A DNA stretch of 64,000 nucleotides from Rhizoctonia solani (taxonomy: Eukaryota; Basidiomycota; Agaricomycetes; Cantharellales; Ceratobasidiaceae), in assembly GCF_016906535.1 (NCBI RefSeq), contig NC_057374.1:1612001-1676000 (forward strand). The letters are read 5' to 3'. This document shows, in pieces, positions 13,392 through 25,200 of this stretch (positions are counted from its first letter, which is position 1; the number at the start of each line of letters is the position of its first letter). A program made the translations under genes and the position numbers. The notes beneath the pieces were generated by a model that was not told the origin of the DNA, made no database searches, and worked only from the letters and a program-made list of their open reading frames with translations.

Positions 13392-16300
13392 TCAAGAGAC
13401 GGTAGTTGATGAAGACTCAGGAGGAGACGTATTAACACCCTTGGTACGACATGCAGGGCAATTATTCCTGCCGGTTTCCATCCAGCTAAATGGGCTGTGT
13501 TAGCCAAAAAAAAGTCTGAGGACTAAGGATAATACGACATACCGATCGACACAGCCTTGATGGAACATGTGTTTACAATTCATGATTCGCAGGTCCTCAT
13601 CGTCGGCATAGTCGTCCAAGCATATCAAACACTGCACGATTAAGTTGGAAGTTTGACCCAAGTAATCAAAACTACTCACTCGTTCGGTGCAGTTCTCGGT
13701 AACGCTCCCGGCTTGGGCCAAATCTTTGATGTCCGCACCCTTAACAATGCGCAATCCAGCCTTGGCAATGTCTTCTTTGCTAGCGGTAGGAGACTTGACT
13801 TGTCCCAAGAATTCGTTTAGCATCCATAGCTCGTCGGGTGGACTTGACCGAGGAAGAGATTGGGATGAGCGAGTAGTGGATGGTTGGATGCGTAGTATCC
13901 CCCTATAGGCCACGCTCTCATCAATATTGGTATCGAGAAAAAAAGATAGGAACGCACCAATAATCCATATCATATAGTTCCTCGTCCCATCCCGTGACCT
14001 TCTCTCCTCTTCTGCAAGTCGTAACCGCCTACGAATACGCTGTTCGCTGGAGGGCGGACGTACGCGGTCGCCACGCTCAGAAGGACGGCTACGGTCTCCG
14101 ATTTCGGAGGATCGTGTACGACCACCGCTCTCGTGCGAGTGAACCCGATCCCTGGCCCGATCGTCGGCTTCAGTATTTTCCTCGGTTGGATCACGAGTAA
14201 GTGACCGTAGGCCAATGATGATCGCTGGATGAATAGGCTGCTGAATCTCTGCGTCGTTTGGAGTTGGGGAAGTCTGGGTTGGCTCAGCTGGTGACACCGT
14301 CGACGCCCCTGCTTCAGACTGTGCCGTCGTAGATCCACTCGCCAAAGGTGACTCGGTTCTGGATGCAGTACCATCAGGCAACGCTGGGAATCTATACATC
14401 CTCCACCAGTTGAGCGGGAGCGGATCCGTCGACGGAACATGGGGCCGTGTGTGGTCGAGGAGCGAGGCCATTCTGGATGGGTTGTCGATTCCTTCAGAAG
14501 TAGCCGTAGGTCCTTCTGCACTACTATTCTGATTCCCTTCCGTCCCATCGACTATGTTCTCTTCTCCCCTATTGTCCCACTCTGGCCCCTCGTTCTCCCT
14601 TGATGCTCGCTCAAAGTGACACGCAACTCGTCCTGCATATCCGACAAGAACCGTTCAAACGTTCCTAGAGGATGGACCACACCCGGGGTAAAGCCAAGCA
14701 TTTGAGAGAACCGAATGAGGTCTTCTGCATCTGTTGTGGGTGTTGGGAGGTTGGGGATCGAAGGGATAGGAGCGGACGGTTGAGCGTAAGTCGGGGAATT
14801 GTGAAGGGCGGAGACTGGAGAAATAGGATACGAGGAAGTGGGAGAAACCGGTGTAGATATTGAAGGTGTCGGAACTGAGATCATAGGTGGTTCGGGTGCG
14901 GGAATAAGTATCGGGGGTGAAGGTAATGGGGAGACGCTCGGTTCGGGGAGTGCGGGTGCAGGAACTGGTAACGTCGATGGAGGTGGCGCACGTCCAAAGT
15001 CGACGGACTCGTCCAACGGATTGATCCTGGCCGGTGCAACCACCCCAGGGGATTCGATTTGCGGAACGGAAAGGCCGGGAGATTCAGTCTGCGGATTGCT
15101 GGGTCCAGGAAGTTCGTCCCGTCTCCTAGACGTTTCAGCCTCACTCTCCCTTCTCAGCCTTCTCGGGACCCATCGTTCAATCCTCCCGAGCACCCCTCGT
15201 CTCAGCGGCTTTGAGACGGTTGTAGATGCCCGTCGCAGCGTTGGACTCGGTGCCCTTCTTGGGACGGGACTAGACACCCTTCGATCGGGACTTGCTCTCT
15301 CTCTCTGGGCCGATTCCGCGGCTGTTCTTCGGCCAGGAATAAATGATGAAATTCTCCTGGACGACAACGACGGGATTCTCCCGGATGGCAAGCCCAGCCC
15401 CGAAAACCTCCTTGAAAACCGCCTGGAAGATCGGGGCTCAGGTACAAATTCGATTGGCGGAGGTGGCGTAGGAATTCGAACTATGGGCTGCATGCGTGAT
15501 GGGGGTGCGGGCTCTGGTGGTACCGTCGTGGCTGTTTGGGGACCGGATACTGCAGTTGGTCCAGTAGATGTTAAAGCATTAAATGCGGCAGCTAGGCCAC
15601 CTGCAATCCCTTCTCGTGGAGTTGCTCTGGAACGGGGAGGGACGGACCAGGGGACGAGAGCCTCAGCCGTTGCTTGGGCTGCTATGCTGTAGGGAATTTA
15701 GTAGCGATCAGCAGAAAGAGCCAAGAGCATACCTTAGAAGTAACCCGAGAACGTCAGTACTAGATGGAGATGCGGATGGACGGGATGAAGTGCGAGGGGG
15801 GGCAGCGGTCGGATTGGATTCGGGAAGAGTGCTTGGTATGTCGTTAGAGCTGGTGGGTGTGTCATCTGTGGTAGTCGTACTAGGTGAAGTCGCGGGGGTA
15901 ATGTTATTTGATGAAACGTCGGGGGTATTTAAGGCAGGAGCAGTTGAGGTCGAGGTTGAAGTACTAGGGGACGAAGATCCCGAGGCTGGAGGACCCAAGA
16001 TATCCTTGTCCTCTTCTTTTCGCTTTCCCTTGCCCTTGTCGAACGAGGGAGTAGTTTCTCCAACCACTGGTGATTGGTCATTTGTCGTCGCGGGAGTAGT
16101 CGCATTCCGAGCCGGTACCCTAGTGACCTCGATCGTCTGGACTAGGCCCTGAACGATCATTGTTGTGCCGAGGGAGAGGGGGCGCGAGACTGAGGGACCA
16201 GGTGAGTGAGAGACAGACGGGAGAGTAGTCGAGGGGAGGGCTGGGGCGACGGAGCCGGGGTCAGATGGGGTGATGGAGTTGGCGTTTGCGAGCGCAGACT

Positions 16301-16801
16301 GAAGCGACTCCATCTGGGCGACAGGAGCGACGGGGGCGGGGCCGGAGTCGGGTCCAAAGGAGGCGGTGGGTGGAGAATCGAGAATACGCTCCCTATGCTG
16401 CTGAATCGACTGAGTGGGCTCTCGACTGGTGGCGGTGGAGGTGGCGGTGGAGGTGGTACTGGACGTCGGCACTTGAGCCATCGTTGTCTGGGCTGGTTCC
16501 GCTTGTCCTGTAATGCCTGTACCTTGGCCTGTCTCTCCTTTTGTACCTGCAGTTGCTTTTGCAAATTCCTCCACTGTCGAGCCTCCCACTCTATCTGTCG
16601 TTGCCTGTCGATCGCAGCCTGTCGTTTTGCTCGTTTCCGCGCTCGGCGGCGCTTGTTCAGGTTGTGAGTCGTGCGCACGGACCAGGCTGTGACCTTGAAT
16701 GAGATGCGGACCGTTATCCATGTGAGGATCGCTGGGAGGAAGACAACGGTCAGAACTGGGTGTCGTCGTTTCCAGCCCTTCTTGCGTGTGGGGTCCGCCA
16801 T
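13392..16801 (-). CDS. membrane-associated RING-H2 protein with long disordered region
   Basis: Probable E3 ubiquitin ligase. Start MADPTRKKGWKRRHP at 16801, then a hydrophobic segment (VLTVVFLPAILTWITV) and a basic Arg/Lys/Gln-rich stretch. Several hundred Ser/Pro/Thr-rich residues follow (16.5-14.3 kb), then NYMIWIIGG, a further hydrophobic stretch. The C-terminal RING-H2 is clear: CLICLDDYADDEDLRIMNC, KHMFHQGC, and across the last intron WMETGRNNCPACRTKGVN, ending with stop at 13392. Clear introns: 13501-13546 region, the one before CLICLDDY (about 13630-13675), one inside WIIG-GYY (about 13908-13950) and one near 15688-15732. The reading frame shifts by one base near 16504, 14619 and 13847; adding one base at each restores a coherent protein of about 1,070 aa. 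The substrate is not predictable. Confidence 0.75.
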
Positions 16802-18251
16802 CGTCGCTGCCTGAAGCCAGCCGACCCCGCAGCCGTCTACTTATTCTTCGACGGGACAGCCCATTGGCTCCCCGAGCTGCATACACACAAGTCAGCGCTC
16901 ATTCGTAGCTCGTTCGCTCCCACTTACAAACTGGGACACTCGCCTCCTGGCCCATCGTGGTACGCCAGTGACTCTTACCGCATGTGGCTGTGTTCGCTGC
17001 CTAACCTGACATCGCGGCAACCCCAGAAACCCCAGAAAGACCCTGTCTCCGCCCACGTGATATACCTTTGCCTTGCTTTAGCTTTTTCTGGTTACTCTAT
17101 GGTCGGAGTCGGGAAACTTTGGTGAACGCTCATACACTCGAGCCGATCTTAGTGGAATTCGCCAATTGCAGATCTATGCCAAGCCCTCTAGAGCTTGTTA
17201 TGCGTTGCGCACTTGTCAGCTCGTCGAATGCATCTGTTTACTTAGGCATCCTGCAGCACAATCTAAAGCCAGAAATGTTAACATTATGGAAAGAGAATAA
17301 TCCTCCCACTATTTACCTAGATGGTCCAAATATGTAAGTAGTCGAACGGAATCAAAATATTTCACTCCCCTGCAAGCGGATACATGTTCATTCTGCAATA
17401 GCCTACCAACATGCGTTGGCAGTATGTATGCGGCAAGATGGTGCTACCCATGGTCTGATGATAATATCGATCGCTTAAATGACCACGCATTTCCATCAAC
17501 TCTCACTATTAAGATGTTAGGCAACAATGGCTTCTGACGCGCTGGTAGCGAGGAGAGCGGGGCTATATTTTAGCTTGACTCCGGACCATGAAAATCCGGT
17601 ATCAAGTATAGAGTAGGATAGTAACTTAGTCAATGTGAGCTACCCGGCAGTGACCGTGAGGGGTAACAGCTGTTGTAATTGATTGAGCACAAAGTCCAAA
17701 AATACGAGGTGGATTTACGAATCAATCAATAAACATATGTTAATATGGCTCACTTCACATATTAAATCACCCCGGTAGTCTTTTGGTCCGAGTCCGCAGT
17801 GACTATGTCGGCTTTTGAAACGATTAAAAGATCTACTTTGACGCGCTCTGCAAAATCCGCCGGAACTCGTGAACCGGAAATGCTCGAGGAGTTTAAAAGA
17901 GGCGCCCATGATAGTCTCGTTTATCCTCGAGCATTTCGGGCTCACGAGTTCCAGTGGATTTTGCAGAGCAGTCATATTCAGTCTATGACCGTGCCATGCA
18001 GCATATGTAACATTCCAGCACATACCCTGCCGAATCTACTATAGCTCAATAAGATCGTCCTGAGCTAAACCAAGCAGCTCAAGCGGGCTCCAGCTCGACT
18101 GATGTGCGTGCTATTTATTTTTAGTCGTTGTATGGGACCCTTCGAGTCAAGTCGCTTATGTAACAGACTGATGTAAGTGGTCACCCGCACACTTTCCCGG
18201 TCGACCCGATCCGACAAGTCCCACGACTGTGCCACTTTCTACCCTGTTACC
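16802..18251. other. intergenic with foldback element
   Basis: Divergent intergenic region between the RING gene (-) and the OGDH gene (+). No coding gene supported. It contains the 125-bp foldback element at 17845-17969 (separate entry) and both promoters. Confidence 0.55.
17845..17969. repeat. 125-bp foldback (MITE-like) element, copy A
   Basis: Imperfect palindrome: the outer 7 bases GCTCTGC pair with GCAGAGC, and about 45-55 nt of each arm match (GCTCTGCAAAATCC, GGAACTCGTGA, GAAATGCTCGAGGA). A second copy of the same family lies at 52436-52561. The size, terminal inverted repeats and dispersal fit a miniature non-autonomous DNA element or another hairpin-forming repeat. No clear target-site duplication was seen. 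Confidence 0.75.
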
Positions 18252-21200
18252 ATGCGCTCCTTGCTCAGGCATCGCGCCATAGCCCGCGCGAGCCGGCCCC
18301 TTGTGCGCTGCTATGCTACTGCCGCGCCTCCATCCCCTAACGATGCATTTGCGACGAGCACCAATGCATACTATGTCGAAGAGATGTACAAGCACTGGAA
18401 ACGCGATCCCTCGAGCGTCCACGCGAGTTGGCAGGCGTACTTTTCCGGCCTCGACAAGGGTTTGTCCAGCCCGAATGCGTTCCAGCCTCCGCCGGACTAT
18501 ACTGGTGTGCCTATGGCTGCTGACGGTGCCCCCTCTCTCCACGTCGGGAGCGGAGCCCTCACCGATCATCTAAAGGTAAGCAAATTGTTACTAAATTGAT
18601 CCCGTCTGATTGGTCTCCAGGTCCAATTGCTCGTCCGTGCCTACCAAGTTCGCGGTCATCACGTCGCCGATCTCGATCCTCTTGGGGTTCTCGACGCCGA
18701 TCTACATAACATTGTCCCGGCCGAACTCGAACTGTCCCACTATGGATGGACCGAGCGCGACCTTGACAAGAAATTCAAACTTGGTCCTGGTATTCTGCCC
18801 CACTATGCCCGCGATGGGACGCAAGAAATGACCCTGCGCGATATTATTCGTACATGCGAGAAGATTTACTGCTCGAGTATTGGATTCCAATACATTCATA
18901 TTCCCGACAAGGATCAGTGTGACTGGATCCGAGAACGCGTTGAAATCTCGAAACCATACAACTACACGACCGACGAAAAGCGCATGATTCTCGATCGCCT
19001 CATGTGGTCCGAGATGTTTGAAAAATTCATTGCAAGCAAGTTCCCCTCGGAGAAACGATTCGGTCTCGAGGGCTGCGAATCTCTTATTCCGGGAATGAAG
19101 GCGCTCATTGACCGCTCGGTCGATCATGGAGTCAAGAGCATCGTCATGGGTATGCCTCACCGTGGACGATTGAACGTACTCGCCAATGTCGTCCGAAAGC
19201 CAATCGAAGCCATTCTCAACGAATTCATTGGCACCGAAGACGCCAACGACCTTGCTTCGGGAGATGTCAAATACCATCTCGGAGCCAACTACGTCCGTCC
19301 AACTCCATCCGGCAAACGCGTTTCCCTCTCGCTCGTTGCTAACCCGAGTCATCTTGAAGCCGAAGACCCGGTCGTACTCGGCAAGACGCGCGCACTGCAA
19401 CACTTTGAAAATGACGAACAGGCGCATAACACTGCGATGGGTGTACTCTTGCACGGAGACGCGGCGTTTGCGGGTCAGGGTGTCGTGTATGAGACGATGG
19501 GCATGGCCGGATTGCCGTCGTACGGCACGGGAGGAACAATCCACTTGATCGTCAACAATCAAATCGGGTTTACGACTGACCCTCGATTCAGCCGATCGAC
19601 CCCTTACTGCTCGGACATTGCCAAATCCATTGATGCACCCATCTTCCATGTCAACGGAGACGACGCAGAGGCAGTCACATTCGTCTGCCAACTCGCGGCC
19701 GATTGGCGCGCCAAATACAAGAAAGACGTCGTGGTGGATATTGTCTGTTATCGCCGTTACGGTCACAACGAAACGGATCAACCGGCGTTTACGCAGCCCA
19801 AGATGTACAAGGCGATCGAGAAGCAACCGACCCCGCTTACTCAGTACACCCAGGCATTAATCAAAGAAGGCACGTTCACCGAGCAAGATATCGAAGAACA
19901 TCGGAAATGGGTATGGGGTATGCTCGAAAAGGCGGCGGCTGCGAGCAAAGAGTATAAACCCAGTCCTAAAGAATGGCTCTCCTCGTCCTGGGATGGATTC
20001 CCTAGCCCCAAGGAACTTGCCGAGCAAAACTTGCCTCACCGACCGACAGGAGTGGATGAAGAAATACATCGGACTATCGGAAATACAATTAGTAATGTCC
20101 CGCAGGGATTCACTCCTCACCGAAACCTCGCGCGTATCCTCTCTGCGCGTGGAAAATCGGTTGAGCAAGGGTCCGGAATTGACTGGGCTACCGCCGAGGC
20201 GCTCGCATTTGGCTCGCTCGTGCTCGAAAAATACCACGTTAGGATATCAGGACAAGATGTCGAACGAGGCACGTTCTCTCAGCGCCACGCCGTCATCCAC
20301 GACCAGGAAAATGAGGCGCAATATGTACCGCTCAACAACCTTGGTCACGACCAGGCCGTTTTCAAGGTGTGCAATTCGTCACTCTCCGAATTCGGTACCC
20401 TGGGCTTTGAGTTGGGTTACTCGCTTGTGTCCCCTCGAAATCTGACCATGTGGGAAGCACAATTCGGAGATTTCGCAAACAACGCGCAGTGTATCATCGA
20501 CCAATTTATTGCGGCCGGAGAGCGCAAGTGGGTCCAGCGCAGTGGGCTGGTAATGAGTCTGCCGCACGGGTACGATGGACAAGGGCCTGAACACTCGAGT
20601 GGACGTATCGAGCGATTCTTACAGCTTGTAGATGACCATCCGGATATTTTCCCTTCGCCTGAAAAGATGGAACGCATGCACCAAGACTGCAATATGCAAA
20701 TCGTCTATCCTACCACCCCTGCCAACTACTTCCATGTATTGAGGCGACAAGTGCACCGTGATTTCAGGAAACCTGTGAGTAAATCAATAGAATAACCTAG
20801 AGTGGAAGCTGATTTCAGATTCAGTTGATCCTTTTCTTCTCCAAGTCGCTCCTGCGACACCCTCTCGTTAAATCCGATTTGTCAGAAATGACCGGAGAGA
20901 CTCATTTCCAGAGGTACTTGCCGGAGCCGCACCCTGAAGACGTTCTCGTTGCGCCTGAACAGATCAAGAGGCATATTCTCTGCTCTGGTGTGTATTCCTT
21001 CTTACACCTATGATTCGTGGCGTTGACGATTGAAATAGGTCAGGTGTACTACACCCTCCTCAAGGCACGGGAAGATCGCGGTGTCAAAGACGTCGCCATC
21101 AGCCGATTGGAGCAGCTATCGCCCTTCCCTTACGATCTCTTGACGCCTCATCTGGATAAGTACCCGAATGCGGAGTTGATGTATTGTCAGGTACGTATCG

Positions 21201-21506
21201 TTAATTATATGCGGGGGATGCGATAGGGTCCATCCTGATCGATGGTCTTTAACGTGCCACCCGTTCGTCGCCCTGATTTACCTCGAGACTTGACTAATCC
21301 CTCTGATCTTACAGGAAGAACCTCTCAACTGCGGTGGATGGACTTATGTTGCACCCCGTATCCGGACTGCCTCTAACGAGACCCAGCATCACAAGGGTAC
21401 CTATCCGAAATACGCTGGACGCGATCCGACCAGCTCGGTCGCGACGGGTAGCAAGCACAAACACAAGAAGGAGATTGAGCAGTATCTCGATGCTGCTTTC
21501 GCATAG
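18252..21506 (+). CDS. KGD1: 2-oxoglutarate dehydrogenase E1, mitochondrial
   Basis: Thiamine-diphosphate-dependent E1 of the 2-oxoglutarate dehydrogenase complex (TCA cycle): decarboxylates 2-oxoglutarate and passes succinyl to E2. [20 protein letters not shown] is an Arg-rich matrix-targeting sequence. Then come the E1 N-terminal motif ([20 protein letters not shown]), the ThDP-site blocks [32 protein letters not shown] and [34 protein letters not shown], and the transketolase-like C-terminal part ([33 protein letters not shown]). Exons as read: 18252-18575, 18621-20774, 20825-20987, 21039-21190, 21315-21506; frames close exactly and give 994 aa, normal for fungal E1. The 2.15-kb exon has no frame break. 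Single housekeeping gene; no operon logic applies. Confidence 0.95.
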
Positions 21507-22226
21507 CACTGTTGTTATTTTATGTTGTGAAATTACATTTTTGTTTGTTCGTATTTTTCGGTGTGTATGCTTTCAGAAAGTCGTAGGCATATACGCATTT
21601 GCTGTGAACTCAACGCGACAACTTGCCGTACCGTGTTTAAAATCCTCGAGTCCACTAGTCAGCCGATACTTGTGCCAACTTAAGTAGCTTTCGCAAAGAT
21701 TTGTTCCTGGAACAGGAAACACCACGAAGCTCGATGAGTCGTGGGAATATGGCCATTATCGTATTATACCCTCGAGTTATCTGGCGTAGGGCTGCGGTTA
21801 TGGGGACAATGTGTGCGATATTCAAGCAAGCATGTGTCGAACTTCGGTCTCTCGGCGTTTGTCTTGCTCTCATACCCGAGCAATAAATTGCATTCAACAA
21901 AGCACGTGATAATCGGCTTCCCAATACGATTGACGGTCATCACCAGTGACTAACCGGGCCGATAACTCTGCATAGCGCAGACGTACTGCTCGGGCATCGG
22001 TCAGCGGAGTCCAGATGAATACCGCACATGCAACGGAGATCACAAAAGTTTCAAAATAGAATATGGTATTAAGGTGCGAAATGTAGGCGTAGCCAGTATC
22101 TATACTCTATTCAATTGTATTTGGCGAATCACCCCCAGAGGATATAAAAGGATGCCCGTGGCCTGGCCTCTTCTGCACTCAGATATCACTCACAATCGTA
22201 CATCCATCTTGTAAACATCTCGAATA
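21507..22226. other. intergenic gap
   Basis: About 720 bp: OGDH 3' UTR, then the promoter of P450 copy 3. The last ~150 bp resemble the copy-1 promoter (CTATTCAA-TGTATT block and GGATATAAAAGG). No gene seen. Confidence 0.6.
22143..22149 (+). promoter_or_regulatory. TATA box of P450 copy 3
   Basis: TATAAAA lies 84 bp upstream of the start codon, inside a block shared with the copy-1 promoter. Confidence 0.6.
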
Positions 22227-25200
22227 ATGACCACGCCCATACCACAGCCCCCTGCTATACCGTTCCTCGGGAACGTTGGTAACATTGACAGTGCGCATAC
22301 TTCATCTTTGTCGCTGCTGTAATCTCATTGTTTGCTATTCATAGCTGAACTACCTAGTAGATCTTTCACCCTCCTAGCTAAGCAATATGGCGAAATATTT
22401 GCACTCAACCTTCTTGGTCAGTTTGCACTTTGACGTGTTTCTACGACACTTACGATTATGTGTGTATAGGAAAATCGGTAGTAGCAATTTCCTCGGTCAA
22501 ACTCGCGCAGGAGGTTCTCGACGAAAAAAGGTTCCATAAGGCAATCGGGACTGCATTAGTTGAAGTTCGAAATCTCGTATCTGATGGTTTGTTCACCGCT
22601 TATCATGGTGAAACCAACTGGGGCATCGCTCGTAAGTACACTCGTAACTAGTGTATCTGTTGCATAGCCACTCATTATCTTGAAAGACCGTATCTTGATG
22701 CCTGCATTTGGCCCTCTTTCCATTAAGGGGATGTTCGATGATATGCTTGACGTCATCTCTCAACTTGTTCTCAAGTGGGAACGCTTCGGACCAGAGCATG
22801 AGATAGACCCTACCGATGACTTCACTCGACTTGCCTTCGAGACCATGTCAGTACACATGCGCTCGTACCTGACCTTGGCCTAACATTTATTTGTACCCCG
22901 CCAGCGCGCTATGCACGTTCAACTACAGACTGAACACGTTCTACACCGAGGGCGAGCCTCCGTTCGTCAAGGCCATGGGCGACTTCCTCAAGGAGTGCTT
23001 CCTGCGCTCTCGCCGACCAACCCTCGTGCAAGCCTTGTCGTATGGAGCGAACGCAAAGTATGCTGCAGACATGGAGATCATGAACCAAGTAAGCCGTCTA
23101 GCCTTGGCTGCGTTAGTCAGATACTGATGCATGGGGTACGGCAGCTTGCAAATAAGATCGTAAAGGACAGGAAAGATCATCCGTCGGACAAGAAGGACCT
23201 GCTGAACGCCATGCTGCTTGGCAAGGACCCGCAGACGGGTATGTGTCTATGCGCAATAGATAGGTGATGTACTGACTGGAACGATGGACAGGACAAGGGC
23301 TGAGCGAAGAGAACATCAAGGCGCAGATGCTGACGTTCCTGATCGCTGGACATGAGACGACATCCGGGATGCTGTCGTTTGTGATGGCGCATGTGATGAA
23401 GAATCCTGATGTGTATGCGAAGATTCGGAACGAGGTGGACAGTGTTCTAGGAGGAGAGCCGATCAGGTTTGAGCACCTGAGCAAGCTGACATACATTAAC
23501 GGTGAGTGTGTATATAGGCTATATGAGCGGTATAGTAAACAGCTGGTGGTAGCCGTGTTGCGAGAGTCACTCCGTGTCACACCAAGTATCGGGCAATTTG
23601 CCGTCACCCCTCACAAGGATGAGATAATCGGGGGTGGAAAGTACTTGATCAAAAAGGACACAATTGTGATTGTGCTAGCTGCGGATATCGGCAAAGATCC
23701 TACAGTTTGGGGAGAGGATGTAAGTCTAGCGACTCCATCGTAGTATCTTGTTGCTGAACTGCTTTAGGCGGACACATTTAAGCCAGACCGGATGCTGGAC
23801 GGAAAATTCGAAGCTTTACCGGTAGGTACACTAGACTAGATTAATTATAATGTGTATCTCAAAAACAATTCAAACGCAGCCTAAAGCATGGTTGCCCTTC
23901 GGAAATGGCGCCCGCGCATGCATTGTAGGCATGAATAATTGCTGTGTATGTGGAGTACTAATACCCTATTTTAGGGCCGCCCTTTTGCTTGGCAAGAAGC
24001 CCTGATTGCGATTGCGACCATATTCCAGAAGTTTGACTTCAAGCCCAGCGACGAGTCATACACTCTGCAGCTCAAGCAAACGCTTACGCTGAAGCCCAAA
24101 GATTTCAAGTTCCACGCAATCCCTCGCAAGGGTGCACCATCGTTCTCAGTCGCGGCTGCATCATCTCAGTCTACAAACGGTCCGACGCCTGGAAAAGAGG
24201 TTGTTGATGGAGAATCGAAGGGGATTCCCCTGTACGTATTCTACGGAAGCAACACCGGGTCATGTGAAGGGTTTGCGCAGAATATCGCGTCAGAGGCCGC
24301 TAGCAAAGGTGAGTGCCTAGTGTTCTATCATTCAACTTTCTGGTACCAAATATTGTTCGATATTAGGATACCGTGCTACGATTGGTACCTTAAACAGTAT
24401 AATTGGTAACATTCCCAAGGACGGCCCTGTAACCATCGTCACCGCTTCTTTCGAAGGTAAGCCCACAAATCTCCACAAACTACCGATCGCACATTTACGT
24501 CGATATATAAAGGCGAGCCTGCAGATAACGCCGGTCACTTTGTCGAGGTCCTCGTCAACTCTACCGACACAAAGGACCTCCAAGACGTCTCCTTCGCTGT
24601 CTTTGGCGCCGGAAACCACGACTGGGTCCACACCTATCAGCGCATCCCACGCCTCATCGACGACACACTCGAGAAAAAGGGTGCCAAGCGCCTGCTTGCA
24701 CGTGGAGAGGGCGATGCTGGCGGCGATCGCTTCACTGAGAGCTTCGAGGAGTGGGAGGACCAGCTGTGGCAGGCCCTGTCGAAAGTAAGCATACTATCAG
24801 TCGACCAATGGGTTGAACAGGTGCTCACATACCGACAGGAGTACAGCGTGGAAGCAAAGGAAGGGTCGAGTGGTCCGACCGTCGAGGTGAAGCTTGTGGG
24901 TGCGCCGACGGACCGAGCAGCGACGCTTCGTCAGCCAGACTCGAGGCTGGGTCTGGTGGTCGAGAACCGGCTGCTTACTGCGGCTGATGCCCCCGCCAAG
25001 CGTCATATTGGTTAGTAGCGGGGTGTGTGCGCTCGTGACGAGTCGGATGCGGTGACTGACTGTGGATCAGAGTTTGAGCTTCCGGAAGGCATGAGCTATC
25101 AGGCCGGAGACTATCTTGCAATGTATGTGTCTTGATTTGCTGTGCATGGCATAAACCGAGTCTGACTGTGATTGCCAGCCTGCCATCGAACCCGCCTGAG

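Noticed and set aside
14838..15692. Gly-rich 284-codon frame on the plus strand
   Set aside because: It is antisense to the disordered Pro/Ser-rich part of the RING gene; low-complexity sequence stays open on both strands.
16157..16520. Poly-Pro frame as the continuation of the RING protein
   Set aside because: It hits a stop, whereas the alternative frame continues for hundreds of residues into the next exon; a one-base shift near 16504 explains both.
18702..19826. 374-codon antisense frame inside OGDH
   Set aside because: It is the shadow of the GC-rich OGDH exon, whose protein is conserved in the forward direction.
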